DNA of 64,000 nucleotides from Chrysemys picta bellii (Eukaryota > Chordata > Testudines > Emydidae), in assembly GCF_011386835.1 (NCBI RefSeq), contig NC_088796.1, positions 29,219,011 to 29,283,010 of the forward strand, written 5' to 3'. Every line of letters starts with the position of its first letter. Position 1 is the first letter of the stretch. This document shows positions 1 through 11,430 of this stretch, piece by piece. The translations under genes and the position numbers were made by a program. Below the pieces are notes generated by a model. That model did not search any database and had not been told where the DNA came from. It saw only the letters and a list, made by a program, of their open reading frames with translations.

Positions 1-470
1 TAACATTACAGTGACAGGTAAAGGGTAAGCACTGTAACAAGAGAAGTGAGCAGCAGACACAGCCACAGTTAAGTGCTTCTCTAGGTCTACTCAGCACTTC
101 CCTGTGCTGGAGGAAGTCTCTGGCAAGGTGTGCAGTACTAGTGAGTGCGCAGATGGGACAGGAGCTCATTTGGCTGGTGACTATATCCTCCTGTGTGTTG
201 GTACAGCACTTGTCTTAATGGGGCCAGACTGTGACGTGGGGCTTTGGGCTTCACTGGTATAAAAATAATATATAATAAATGAGGGAAATAAATAAAAGTG
301 TGCACACACCAAGGAGAAGGTGCAAGGAGGCCCTTACCCTGACTTAAGAATTACCATGAAAGGAGACTTGCAAGTGGTGCAGTGCTACAGACCTCAGGGG
401 AACATGCTGGGGTGGGCCTTTTGAAAAAAATATTATAAGGAATTTTTTGGAAATTTTCTTTTTGTTTTCA
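1..470. other. Non-coding sequence, no feature recognised
   Basis: No convincing open frame, repeat signature or RNA gene was seen before the CR1 fragment that starts near 471. Confidence 0.4.
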
Positions 471-1312
471 TAAAATCATAGGACTGTAAGGAACCTCGAG
501 AGATCTTCTAGTCGAGTCTCCTGCACTCATGGCATGACTAAGTATTATCTAGGCCATCCCTGACAGGTGTTTGTCTAATCTACTCTTAAAAATCTCCAAT
601 GATGGAGATTCCACAACTTCCCTACACGGTTTATTCCAATGCTTAACCACCCTGACAGTTAGGAAGTTTTTCCAAATGTCCAACGTAAACTGCCATTACT
701 GCAATTTAAGCCCAATGCTTCTTGTCCTATCCTCAGAGGTTAAGGAGAACAATTTTTCTCCCTCCAGCTTGAAAACTGTTATCATGTTCCCTCTCAGTCT
801 TCTCTTCTCCAGACTAAACAAACCTAATTTTTTCAATCTTTCCTCGTAGGTCATGTTTTCTAGACCTTTTTTTTTGTTGCTCTTCTCTGGACTTCCTCCA
901 ATTTGTCCACATCTTTCCTGAAATGTGGCACCCAAAACTGGACACAATACTCCAGCTGAGGTCTAATCACCGCAGAGCAGAGCTTACAACACTCCTGCTT
1001 ATTCATCCCAGAATGATGTTTGCTTTTTTTTTTTTTGCAACAGTGTTACACTGTTGACTCCTATTTAGCTTGTGATCCAGTATGACCCCCAGACCCCTTT
1101 CTGCAGTACTCCTTCCTAGGCAGTCATTTCCCATTTTGTATGTGTGCAACTGACTGTTCCTTCCTAAGTGGAGTACTTTTGCATTTGTCCTCATTGAATT
1201 TCATCCTATTTACTTCAGACCATTTCTCCAGTTTGTCCAGATCATTTTGAATTTTAATCCTATCCTCCAAAGCACTTGCAACCCCTCCCAGCTTGATATC
1301 GTGTGCAAACTT
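471..1312 (-). mobile_element. CR1 LINE fragment, 5'-truncated, 3' end at the left
   Basis: Reads on the minus strand as the C-terminal part of CR1 ORF2 followed by the 3' UTR. The + strand shows the inverted CR1 3' end near 471-520 (degenerate 'cataggactgtaaggaacc', 'tctagtcgagtc'). Minus-strand translations at 1003-1194 and 1124-1384 carry recognisable CR1 peptide runs such as LHLGR and KLEKWSEVNRMKF. The catalytic F-A-D-D box is damaged to F-A-H-D in the 1124-1384 frame, and an A-run at about 1024-1036 adds lysine codons. The copy is dead, with no endonuclease part. Confidence 0.88.
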
Positions 1313-1379
1313 TTGATCGGAAGGATTCCATTTACTTTCATTTTTTAAATGTTTTCTCCTTTTTCTCACTGGGAAAAAA

Positions 1380-1700
1380 AACACTTTTATTTTTTTTCCT
1401 TCACTGAAAAAATCAGTGTTATGTTGTTACTTTCTCCCACCTTTTAACTTTTATTTATTTATTCACTTCCCTCCCCGGCCCCAGTTTGTAGGGGAAAAGA
1501 GGGGGGGAGTGAAAAATCAGAATTTGGACAGTTCCACACAATTTTAAAATGAAAATTTGAGGGGGGGTTCTGAATTGTTTTTTGTTAAAATATTTTTTTC
1601 AAAAAACAAAATTTCAATTTTTTTAAAAAAGTAATTGTCAATGAAATCTCATTTTTTGTTAAAAAGCTTTTTGTCAAAAAAAGCTTTGACCAGCTCTAAT
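1380..1700. repeat. AT-rich interspersed repeat remnant ending in 'gaccagctcta'
   Basis: A/T homopolymer-rich stretch with repeated blocks of the form 'ttttttgttaaaa' and 'caaaaaaagcttt'. It ends in 'tttgaccagctctaat', which resembles the end of the element proposed at 36184-36578 ('cagacagctcta'). Likely an old non-autonomous element; family not determined. Confidence 0.3.
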
Positions 1701-3170
1701 AATACGGGAGACTTGGTTAGTATGCTTGTTTACTTTACATCCCTTTAGTCATATTTCATACTCTTTGAATTTGCATTTCTCTTTTTACTGTCAAAACTCA
1801 TTACCACAGGAAATTATTGAGGCCAGGAATTTAATTAGATGTAAAGTGATTGAATATTTACATGTATATCAAGATTATCTAGAGTTGGTATAATTAATCA
1901 CAAGTATTTTGGAAGGGATATTGAACTCCATACAATCTCTATCTATTAGATATCAGGATCATTCTGATGTAGGGAGCAGATTATCCCACATCTGCATATT
2001 GGGGGTTCTTATATCTTCCCCTGAAGCATTTGGTGTTGGCCACTCTTAGAGACATGACCTAGATTGACCTGAGTTCTGATCGAGTCTGGCAATTACTATG
2101 TTCCTAACTGATAATATTTCAATAAAAAGAAAATCTGAAGAAAGTAACAATAGAGAATCTATTTCAACCCATAATGATAAAACAGCTGAACAAATGTCCA
2201 GTGGAACTGAGAAAAGTCATTCTGACCTACAGCAAATGTTCTTTCAGTTCTGTGCACCCTCATTTTTTTAAGACTGTTGTGTCATTTTTTTCACATCCAA
2301 CTCAATAGAAAGGGCTAGAAATTGGGGGCAATCAAACGTTTTACGTTATAGGCATTTGGAAAAGAATAACAATTCATGTAATCATTTTAAATATCACCCA
2401 TGAAAGCTCCTGTTTGGAAAACTATTTGCAAAGGACTGTTGAGTAAAAAACTAGAGCTTCTCAAGAATATGATTTTTTTTTAAATAAAACAACCTTTATA
2501 ATTCTCCATTGATCTCAAAAATTACTTCACAGCAGAGAGATTATAACAATAAGAGGCCATTAAAACTTCAGATGAATAGTGAAATATACATTGAGAAAGG
2601 TTGTTAATGTACTCTGACTTTTGTAAATGTCAGCTTCTTGTTTGAATGCCTGTAGACTCTGGCAATAAAATGGAAAAATACCAACATGGAAGCTTGAAAT
2701 ATTATTGCATTTAACATACAAAAATAAAACTGGTGATATCAACAGTCCAAAAGCTAAACCCATTTCAAAGCTTTTCAGATTCTTGTTTATAGATCCTGGT
2801 ATTTACATACACTTCATTTAGACATTTTACTGACATAAAAGAAAAAAAGGATAGAAGCAGGAAATTCTTTTCTCAGCTGGAAAAAATATTCTAATATCCT
2901 AGGTCCCTGAATAGAAAAAGTAGGTTGCACTGACAGTGGGTTTATTCACACTGTATAAAGTTATGCACTTGCTTAAGTCTTTGCAGAATCAAGGCCTTAA
3001 AATACATATGAAACATTTTTTGTGCTGCTTTAACTATATTAATTTGAAACCAGTCTATGTTAAAGCAACAAAACCCCTATGCGACAGTGAGATCAGTATA
3101 GCTTATTTATGTATTTTACGGGAAAAGGCACCTTTAATAGGTATAACGGCATCCACACTGGGGGCTGCTT
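1701..3170. other. Unannotated AT-rich sequence
   Basis: No long conserved open frame or recognised repeat was found. Short open frames here have no domain-like composition. Confidence 0.4.
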
Positions 3171-3226
3171 TGATTTAACTATTTTGGTTTAAAAAAATCA
3201 CATCCCTAACCAAAATAGTTAAATCA
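3171..3226. repeat. Perfect 19-bp inverted repeat (snap-back)
   Basis: Arms 3171-3189 and 3208-3226 are exact reverse complements (tgatttaactattttggtt and its complement) separated by 18 bases. This is the usual core of a small foldback element. Its outer boundaries and target duplication were not resolved. Confidence 0.8.
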
Positions 3227-3540
3227 GTATGAAAATTGTGCATGTTGTATGCGAACCAAGCCTGAATAAATCTCACAAGCCCCTCTTTCCATCCCATTTG
3301 TCCCCCTTCTTTCCTCCTTAGATAGCATCAAGGGATGCTATCTATGTTCCTCTGAGTGAGATGGAGAATTAAAGGGCTTGTTAAGATTCAGATGGTAGCA
3401 ACTTTCAATCTCTACTAGACTGGGCTGGATTTGAACCAGTGATGCAGAAGCAAAAGGATCAATGTGCAAAGTAGAATCGCTCCTGGGAGTGAAGGATGAA
3501 AGCTTGTCCTTTAAGGAAATGAATCAGAGCTCATTGAAGT
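3227..3540. other. Unannotated sequence
   Basis: Nothing recognised between the snap-back repeat and the CR1 fragment. Confidence 0.35.
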
Positions 3541-3851
3541 CATTATAGAAATGTAGGCCTGGAAAGGACCTCAATACATCATCTAGTCCAGTCCCCTGCA
3601 CTGAGGCAGGATTAAGTATTATCTAGACCATTGGTGAGAGGGGTTTGTCTAGCCTGTTCATAAAAACCTCCAATAACAGAGCTTCTACAGCCACCCTAGG
3701 TTATTTGTTCCAGTGTTTAACTGCCCTTACAATTAAGAAGATTTTCCTAATGTCTAACCTGAATCTCCTTTACTAAAATTTAAGCCCATTACTACTTGTC
3801 TAGCCTCACTGGATAAGGAGAACAATTTACCACCCTCCTCTTTATAACAAC
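3541..3851 (-). mobile_element. CR1 LINE, 3' segment of a split copy
   Basis: Minus-strand CR1 3' end: on the + strand it starts with 'ggcctggaaaggacctcaa', then 'catctagtccagtcccctg' and the conserved 3' UTR/ORF2 end. It stops at 3851, where a solo LTR begins. The same element resumes at 4509. The join lies inside the CR1 stretch between '..tataacaac' and '..ttgttacatacttg', so both parts are one insertion. Confidence 0.88.
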
Positions 3852-4508
3852 TGTTGACTAATATATGCTGGCTAGCATGTATATATGTATATATCATATT
3901 AATACTATGTATTATCCACACCATATATACCTATATTAGAATGCATTAAGCACCAATAACATTAAGCACAAATATTGTAACAGTGATATAGCCTAGACTG
4001 GCCTGTTCACTTATGCTAAGTATCCCATAACTTCTTGCATTTGTTGAAGTAGGCATTTGGCATAAGCAGATAGGAAATTTATCAAAATCAAGATACATTT
4101 ATTCTATGTCATAATATGAGCTAGGAAAGTACATTCACAGACCTGTACCTGGAATGCTAGTAGCCAGCACAAAGATAAGGAAAGAAAAGAAAAACGACTT
4201 AGGGACCTGGGACAAATTGATGGGTTAGATTTTTAATGACATGTAAAGAGATGTGTAATTTGTAAAATCATCATATAAAGAATAGCACCTGAAATGTGTA
4301 ACTTTAGGAGCACACCTTCTACATAAGGTGAATGTAATATCACTGCACTGCTTCCTGGAGACTGGTATTGTATAACACCTTTTTCCTGTACTATGTTATT
4401 ATTGGCTTATAACAATGAACCTGACTGACATTGGTTATTTGGTCTCTTGAGCATATTTTACAATGAACCAAAGTGTGGTTAAGTAATTGGCTATACCATT
4501 TATCAACA
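3852..4508. mobile_element. Solo LTR of an endogenous retrovirus or LTR retrotransposon
   Basis: 657 bp bounded by the short inverted termini TGTTGA (3852-3857) and TCAACA (4503-4508). The 4-bp direct repeat CAAC lies immediately outside (3848-3851 and 4509-4512), as expected of an integrase-made target duplication. The flanks are the two halves of one CR1 copy, so the ends are supported from both sides. No coding sequence is inside. A TATA-like 'tataaag' near 4275 suggests + orientation, but this is weak. A solo LTR normally arises by recombination between the two LTRs of a full provirus. Confidence 0.72.
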
Positions 4509-4838
4509 CAACTTGTTACATACTTGAAGGCTGTCATCATATCCCCCCTTGGTCTTTTCTTCTCCAGACTATACAGACCCAATTTTTTTCAATCTTTCCT
4601 CATTGGTCATGTTTTCTAGACCTTTAATCATTTTTTGTTACTCTTCTCTGGACTTTCTCCAGTTTGTCCACATCTTTCCTAAAGTGTGATGCCCAGAACT
4701 GGACACAATACTCCAGGCCTTCTCAGTGCTGAGCAGAGTGGAAGAATTACTTCTCATGTCTTGCTTACAACACTCCTGTTAATACATCCAGAACGATGTT
4801 TGCTTTTTTTTTGCAACAGTATTACTTTGTTAACTCAA
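4509..4838 (-). mobile_element. CR1 LINE, 5' segment of the copy split by the solo LTR
   Basis: Continuation of the CR1 copy at 3541-3851. The + strand holds the typical inverted CR1 runs ('ggtcatgttttctagaccttt', 'cccagaactggacacaata', 'gcaacagtattac'). It ends abruptly near 4838 by 5' truncation. Confidence 0.85.
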
Positions 4839-5131
4839 CAGGAAACTGTTTCAGGGTGCAATGCCAAAGAGAAAGAAGGGCACGGCAGTTTAATTTTTTT
4901 GGTGCTGGCCTGCATGGGTTCAGCTATTTATATCAGAAAACTGTATGTTAATTTTTAAAGCACAATTAAACCTTTGGTTTAATAAATGAATCAGCATGCT
5001 AACATTTGTCACTATGTCGGGTCTGACTTCCCCAACAGTGCATGCAATTAGAAAACAATGCACCACAGTAAATAAGTATATTAGATTTAATTAACTCAGA
5101 GCCTAACAATCTTAGAAAAAATTATACAAGG
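4839..5131. other. Unannotated sequence
   Basis: No gene or repeat recognised. Confidence 0.35.
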
Positions 5132-5668
5132 TGTGAAGGGACATGCCTTCATTCTAAGGGAAAGGAGACTAATGAGCTCTTCTGAGCCTGTTCAACACTA
5201 ATGAGGTGCAACTGCAAGGCTTGTTCTGCCTGGAGAGGGAGGAATTTAAAAAGGGAAAACCTGCCACAAGAAGCAGTGGTGAACAGAAGGAAGGTTGTTC
5301 CATCTCAGAGGCTGCTGGCAACAGAGCCAGGTCACTTATAGACCTCACCTCTCCTGAAGTTGCATGGACTAGCTGCAGAGCAGTATGCCCCAAGAAGAGG
5401 GGCTGGAGGTAGACTTCCAGCAAGGGATAATAGACCCTGATGGACCAAGCTCCAAGAGCTGAATCCATGCAGACTGTCTGCCTTTGTCTTTCTTTGTTTT
5501 CATTCAGATTCTCTTCTCTCACAAGAGGAAGAGGGGACCTTTCTTTTGTCTGTTTTACTCAGAGAACCCTTCCCCCTCCCCCTGGTATGAACTGGGGGTG
5601 GGAGAGATGGTATAAATTACTGACAATGGGGTCTAGAGGGGGGTTGGAGAGCCCCTGCCCCTCACACA
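5132..5668 (+). mobile_element. Possible solo LTR
   Basis: Starts TGTGAAGGGACATGCC and ends ..GCCCCTCACACA, which are roughly complementary termini in the TG...CA form. It contains a TATA-like 'tttaaaaag' near 5246. No clean target duplication was found (aagg on the left, aagc on the right), so the ends are tentative. The open frames inside look like LTR noise rather than genes. Confidence 0.35.
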
Positions 5669-6704
5669 AAGCAAGAATTTTCAGTATGAGTCGATACTAA
5701 TAGAGGATTACATTAGTCTAGTGATTTATAATACCTGAATGGGTAGTACCAGGAAGTGGTAATAGCACCATCCCCATGAAAAAAGACAAAACATTCTGCA
5801 AATGGTTACTTATAAGTGACAAGTATAAGAGTCAAAAGTTTTTTTGAAAGATAAAATACTAATACTATTAATTCTAGTCCTAATTCAACACATGGTGAAA
5901 GCTCATGCTTAAATCCATCTCCATTCAGGAAAGAGCTTAAGTCATGCTGGGATTTAAGTATGTGCTTATACTTAAGATACATGCTTAAGGCTTTCCTGAA
6001 CAGGGATTGTTTGTGGAATTGGGGACTTCTATCGTACCTTTCAGTAGAGGGTCTAAAAGTGGTTTTTGCAAAGAGTGGAGTCTCATGGCATACCTGTGAT
6101 GCAGGGAATTTCCTCATTTTATGTAGGAGGCTACTGAGCCATGGAGAGCTTAAAGCACAATTTTACTCTGAATAGGACTACATAAAATAAATATTGCCTT
6201 CTGCCTCAGGCAATCTGCTCCCTCTGTGTATTAGCACATATCTGCTTACTTCAGTGGAGTGCTTCTGGATTTCTACCAGTGTAACTTAGGACAGAATTTG
6301 TTTAACTGACTCTTTTTTTTTTTTTTTTAAACCCACCAATTTTCTTGCTAAAATTGCTTCAGCAAATTATTTAATCATTTTAACATACTGCCATTATTCC
6401 AAAATGAGCTGCTTGGTCCACTCATGCTGCTTCATTCCTTTTCATTTTCTGTGCTTTATTTCCTTGTGGCCAGTCTCTGTCAGTTCAAATTTGTCAATTT
6501 TTTGATATCCTGCTCTCAACTTCCCCTTGTGAGGACAACCCCCTCCAATCCCCTAATGCTCCGTCAGCACTATCCCCTAGGTTTTGTAGTACATCTGTAT
6601 CTAATCTTTGGGCCTGATCCTGCAAACACTTGATTAGTGCTTTCAGCAGTGAGTGGTTCTTTTAACTTCAGTGACAACTAACCATGGAATCCAGCACAAT
6701 GCTT
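5669..6704. other. Unannotated sequence with a T-tract
   Basis: A T-run lies near 6309-6328. No gene or repeat was identified otherwise. Confidence 0.35.
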
Positions 6705-7196
6705 GCTACTGTTAGTCTGTATCCACAAAAAGAACGAGGAGTACTTGTGGCACCTTAGAGACTAACAAATTTATTTAAGCATAAGCTTTCATGGCCTAAA
6801 CCCCACTTCATCAGATGCATGCAGTGGAAAATACAGTAGGAAGATGTGTGTGTGTATATATACACACAGAGAACATGAAAAAATGGGTGTTGCCATACCA
6901 ACTATAATGCGTGTAATCAGTTAAGGTGGGCTATTGTCAGCAGGAGGAAAAAAAACTTTTGTAGTGATATTCAGGATGGCCCATTTCCAACAATTGACAA
7001 GAAGGTGTGAGTAACAGTAGGGGGAATAGTTCTACTTTGTGTAATGACCCATCCACTCCCAGTCTTCATTCAAGCCTAATTTAATGGTGTCTAGTTTGCA
7101 AATTAATTCCAATTCAGCAGTTTCTGGTTGAAGTCTGTTTCTGAAGTTTTTTTTGTTGTAGTATTGCCACTTTTAGGTCTGTAATTGAGTGACAGG
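6705..7196 (-). mobile_element. Penelope-like element (PLE) terminal fragment
   Basis: On the + strand it reads 'gttagtctgtatccacaaa', then 'gtacttgtggcaccttaga', 'aacaaatttattt' and 'aagctttcatgg', and continues through a long internal stretch. This matches the terminal region seen again at 57657-58005. Orientation follows from the 51142-51390 reverse transcriptase fragment and the 53049-53076 end. The minus strand holds CTGATGA (6808-6814) and GAAA (6787-6790), a hammerhead-like arrangement (see findings). No target duplication was resolved. Confidence 0.75.
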
Positions 7197-7270
7197 AGAT
7201 CTTACAGTGTTCTCAGCTGCAGTGGTACAGATGTGCCGCTGTAAGGTCTGTAGTGTAGACAAAACCTAAG
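7197..7270. repeat. Small foldback/MITE fragment
   Basis: Contains an imperfect hairpin: 'agatcttacagtg' near 7198 pairs with 'cgctgtaaggtct' near 7238. It is followed by 'tgtagacaaaacctaag', the inverted form of a 'cttag..tgtctaca' terminus typical of DNA-transposon MITEs in this window. Only one end is present; it abuts the PLE fragment. Confidence 0.5.
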
Positions 7271-7654
7271 AAGTACTAATTTACATTTCAATATTAACTT
7301 TAAGAGCAGAGCCAGCAGCCTCTTAATCTCTTGCCTTAACACCAATATGAAAAGAACCAGATTCTGATTTAAATCAAAATAGATATTAGGTGTCATGATC
7401 AAGTCTGCTTGCAAATTAATTATCCTTTTGCAGTATGTTCTTGAGTCCTTTACTTGTTACTTCCCAGCAAATCACTCATAGAAGTAACTAATTTGACCTT
7501 CAAATAAATTATTCATTTAAACAAATTAGAAGAAAATTCAGACTTTTTTGCATCACTGATCCATTCTGCAGCCCTTATTATTGGTACCTCACTCCTAATT
7601 TGAATTTGTCTAGCCTGTAGTCCAGTGGGCAGGCCTGGATTCTCTTACATGGCC
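7271..7654. other. Unannotated sequence
   Basis: Nothing recognised. Confidence 0.35.
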
Positions 7655-7790
7655 ATCCAATATAACCTTCGGCAAGTCACTTACATTCTTTCTGCCTTAG
7701 TTTCCTCATCTGTAAAATGGGACTAATACTACCCTTTGTAAATTACTTTGAGATCTATAGATAGAAGCACCATATAATTGCTCATTCTTT
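7655..7790 (+). repeat. MIR-like SINE fragment
   Basis: The conserved MIR core is readable: 'ggcaagtcacttacattctt', 'tttcctcatctgtaaaatgg' and 'gactaatactacc'. An old amniote repeat, with head and tail lost. Confidence 0.8.
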
Positions 7791-8639
7791 TTTTCCAAGG
7801 GAGAGGACCGTATTAATTTTTTTTCACTTTTCCTCTCCTTTACACTCTTCTTAACACCACATTGACCAAGGTCCTTTCTGTGTAGTGCACCTGCCTCAGG
7901 CAAAAATGGCTGAACATGGTTCCTTCTTGGAACCCCTCAAAACTGCCAAAAGGAGGCACTAGGGAGCAGGCCCACATTAAAGAATTTTGGAGCCCTGTGC
8001 ACTATGGAAATGGGGGGGGCATCCTTCCTTAAACCAGACAGAGCATGTGATATGCAAAACTTCTTTGTGCCACTCTCCTCCTCCCCCCTAGAACAGCGGT
8101 TTTTAACAGGGAGGAAGATGCATGTTGGACTTTAGGGGTGGGGGAAGGGGCGAGAGTGAGACTTCTGATGGTTTGGTGGTTATGGTACAAGTGGAGTGCC
8201 AAATGCTAGGTCTGCAAGTGCCACTCGCTCAGGTTTGGCCCAGCTGCCCCTCTATCATGACTGGGTGGGCGAGTGGACCAAATCTGAGCTGGGGGAGAGG
8301 TAGCAGCCCTGAGGTGGGGGCTCTGTGCAAGTGCACATTGGTTAATCTGGACCTGTCTGTGAGTGGTGCTAGACACTACATAACTGCACAGAGTACTGCC
8401 TCCACAGCACTCTGCAATGAGAACCTATGGCCTAAACCTGGACGAACACTGAATTCGAAATGCCATGATCAGACACATGGCGACTAGATTCCTGTCCAGA
8501 CATAGAAAACACAGTGTGCTGCCTCTCTGTCCATGTGTTAGCCAGATGGATGGAGGCTGCACTGTTGAAATATATGGCAAGAGAACTACTATAGTTATGA
8601 AGGCCATGTAAATACTTAGCTAGAGAGGGGGACTGGTTG
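7791..8639. other. Unannotated sequence
   Basis: GC-richer stretch around 8110-8480 with a 121-codon open frame on the + strand (8122-8487). Its translation shows no recognisable domain and I do not call a gene. Confidence 0.35.
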
Positions 8640-9235
8640 ATTCATAGGTGTTTAGGAGGGTTTACGGCCAGCAGGGACTATTGTAATCTTGTCTGACTCC
8701 CTGTGTAATGTAGGCCATAAAACTACACCCAGTAATTTCTGCATCAAGACCGTAACTTCTCTGTGAGCCATAGCATATATTTTAGAAAGATATCCACTCT
8801 TGTTTTAAAGACTTCAGGTGATAGACAACCAACCATGTCCTTAAGTAAATTGTTCCAATGGTTAACCTTCAATGTTAAAAATTTGCACCGTATTTCTCGT
8901 TGGAGTTTGTCAAGTTTCAGCTTCCATCCATTGGATCTCATTATGCCTTTTTCTGATAGATTAAAGAATTGTCTACTCAGGAATTCTTTTCCATGTAGGT
9001 GCTTGTAGACCATGGTCAAGTTACGTCTTAACCTTCTCTTGGATAAACTAAATAGATCTTACTTAGTCTGCGTCAGTATTGTAGCTCTTTTGTGAAGCCT
9101 CTCCAATTTTTCAACATCTTAAAAGTGCAGATACCTGAAATGGACCCACCATTCCAGCAACAGACTCATTAATGTTATGTGCAGAGGTAATACCACCGCC
9201 TTACTCTCACTTGATATTCCCCAGATATTGTAAAG
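8640..9235 (-). mobile_element. Older, divergent CR1-family LINE fragment
   Basis: Minus-strand orientation. The inverted 3' portion has CR1-like wording (near 8836-8870 'ttccaatggttaacc', near 9000-9035 'gcttgtagaccatggtcaag' and 'ttaaccttctctt', near 9095 'cctctccaatttttcaaca'). It differs from the young CR1 copies throughout. The minus-strand open frame 8744-9019 is a decayed piece of the ORF2 C-terminus. Confidence 0.72.
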
Positions 9236-10804
9236 TTACTGAAAACTAATATATTGTGCAACATATTATCATTATCATATAGTGACATTCATCAAATTTT
9301 CCTTCCAAGTAAATACTGTATGAGGAAAAACATTGCTTTAATGCAGTCATTTCTATCTCGAGCACAGATGTATTAGTGCTAATGAAAGCTCCTGGGCAGA
9401 TTTTAGCACTTTCATTACAGAGCACCATGGTAGTTCAATTAACATCTTTAGAGCCAATCTGCATTCTTACCTTGTTTTGAAATAAGGTTTTCATGAGAAG
9501 AATTGGATCTGATATATTCTCTTTAAGTGGTTCAGAGAGTAATAAAACATTGAGGGAGCTTATCTATTGCCATGTTTACTATTGCCATTATTATTATTTA
9601 TTTATGAGAGCTAGAAGAAACTGTCAAGCTTTATTTAAAATATAAACTTTCCTAGCATGTGAGACCCTAAGACTCTCAATGCCAACTGGCAGAGGGCTGA
9701 CGGTTCTGTAAACTCCTACCAGGTGCAACACCCTCACCACAATGAACCCATTTATCTGTAAAAAGTGTTGTGTGAAGTATCAAATGAAAGCTGGTGTCAC
9801 AGCAGTCATGAATATCACTGTGTGATATACATACAGATGGTGTGTTAAGTTCTGTATCTGTGCTGGAAATATGTTTGTGTTGGGCAGACTTGATAAACAA
9901 GCTTGTCCTAGACAAGGGAAGGTTGACTTACCTGTCCGCCTTGGAATTGGGAGTGAATAAAGTATTGTAAAAACAAGACAAAGGATGCTCATTTGCATTT
10001 TAAGTCAACAGAAGAAGTTATCAGGAGGATCAGTACAGCATCAGCTCATTGGAGCACACAGAGCAGGGGAGAAGAACTTCACCTGGGGGTACATTTCAAA
10101 AGACCATATGTCAAATGGTTACTGGCCAATAAGAAGGGGAGAGAACTCCTAATTATCCATCACAGAGGGTACAAAGAGGTTAGTGCTCCTTGCACCTATG
10201 AACAGTGAATCCCCAACTATGTGGGCTGGTAATGAAACTGCTTCAGACAAAGCTTGGAGCTTGCTAAGGTTATATGTACACTCTTAGAATCATGTTATTC
10301 TTTTGTTTTTATTTGTAACCATTTTCTGTTTTTATCACTGCTTAGTGTCACACATTTGTTCTTTATCAATAAACTTAATCTTGTGTTCCTTAAATTCATC
10401 TCCCTGTTATATTAAAATGAGGGATGGATCCTCAGTTGAGCCAACAGGCTCGTGTGTATTGTGTCTTTGGAGAGAGTGGGCTTGGTTTTTCTAGGGGCAG
10501 CCAGTGACTGGCTGAATGCTGCAAAGGAATGTTCTTCCAAGAGGGTTGGGAATGGGGGTGGGCACCAAGAGTTGTCTTGGCAAGGCAAGCACTAGCAGAG
10601 TCCTGAGGAGTTTGGCATGACTGACAGATAGGAGTGCCAGGGAGCTGACACACAGTTTAGAAGCAGCAAATCTCTCTACTCCACCCCTGAAATTCCCTAA
10701 CAACTCCTAGCTGCAATGTCAGCACACCCACTGACTATGCCAAGGCTTGCAAGGAAGGCCTGTTTTGGGGCAGTCTTATGACTGTCTTCTTAAGTACATT
10801 GTCA
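9236..10804. other. Unclassified region with polyadenylation-like signals
   Basis: AATAAA occurs near 9956 ('gaataaagtattg') and near 10369 ('tcaataaacttaatc'), and the 9690-10700 stretch has a mildly transcript-like look. No long conserved frame or terminal repeats were found. It could be an unrecognised LTR element or other repeat. Confidence 0.3.
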
Positions 10805-10945
10805 CAGGTTTTCAGAGCCCAGGCTCCCAGCCCAAGTGGGAATCTCTCCTACACTGCTATGTTGAGCCTCACAAGCCTGAGTCAAGTGACCTGGACTGAC
10901 ACACTCAGCACCAGGGGTTTGTCTTTGCTGTGTAGACACCCTCTG
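10805..10945 (-). repeat. MITE remnant related to 12191-12475
   Basis: Carries 'gcctcacaagcctgagtcaa', 'cactcagcaccaggggttt' and 'gctgtgtagacaccctctga', an inverted form of the terminal half of the element at 12191-12475 ('tacatctatgctgcaataaa', 'agcactgagtctcagag'). Confidence 0.45.
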
Positions 10946-11079
10946 AACCCAGAGTAAACTAAATGAAGCAATATAGCATCTATTTTAACTTGTGGAGACT
11001 TTCAAACTAAGCTCAATATGAACAATTAAGCTAAATGCTTACATTATTTACCTAGGATAGAGATAAAACCATTCATTTT

Positions 11080-11154
11080 TAAAGACTGATCCAAAGCTTG
11101 TTAAAGTTAATGGAAACTCTTCTAATGACTTTAAGGGGTTTGGATCAGTCTTTA
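11080..11154. repeat. Snap-back repeat (gatccaaa type)
   Basis: Arms 11080-11095 (taaagactgatccaaa) and 11139-11154 are perfect 16-bp reverse complements around a 43-base centre. The same motif recurs at 21263-21328. Confidence 0.75.
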
Positions 11155-11246
11155 TGTAAAGGACCAGTCAAAAGCTTTTAGGTGGATTGGCTACAAGTTG
11201 ATGCAAGCAGTGTAACCTCATCAAGACCAAGTCCTCTTTCATAAGG

Positions 11247-11430
11247 GGGGGAAGGGATAGCTCAGTGATTTGAGCATTGGCCTGCTAAACCAAGGGTTGT
11301 GAGTTCAGCCCTTAAGGGGGCCGCTTAGGGATCTGGGGCAAAATCAGTACTTAGTCCTCCTAGTGAAGGCAGTAGACTGGACTTGATGAGCTTTCAGGGT
11401 CTCTTCCAGCTCTATGAGATAAGAAATGAA
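11247..11430 (+). mobile_element. Cry-type tRNA-derived SINE
   Basis: The head resembles a tRNA gene: 'gggatagctcagtgatttga' with box A, then 'gcattggcctgctaaacc', and box B-like 'gttgtgagttcagcc'. It is followed by the family's linker ('ttagggatctggggcaaaa') and a CR1-like tail ('gactggacttgatgagc', 'ggtctcttccagctctatga'). This is the polymerase III SINE family known from cryptodiran turtles and mobilised by CR1-type LINEs. It is diverged and not a functional tRNA. Confidence 0.85.

Noticed and set aside
1124..1384. An independent small gene on the minus strand
   Set aside because: The peptide is a decayed CR1 ORF2 piece (KLEKWSEVNRMKF region).
5169..5522. 117-codon minus-strand frame
   Set aside because: It falls in an LTR-like unit and shows no domain or coding pattern.
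8086..8640. hAT element starting at 'cagcggtttttaaca'
   Set aside because: No matching right terminus or 8-bp duplication was found.
11247..11330. A functional tRNA gene
   Set aside because: Box A and box B are present, but the sequence runs into the known SINE linker and CR1-like tail and does not fold as a complete tRNA by inspection.
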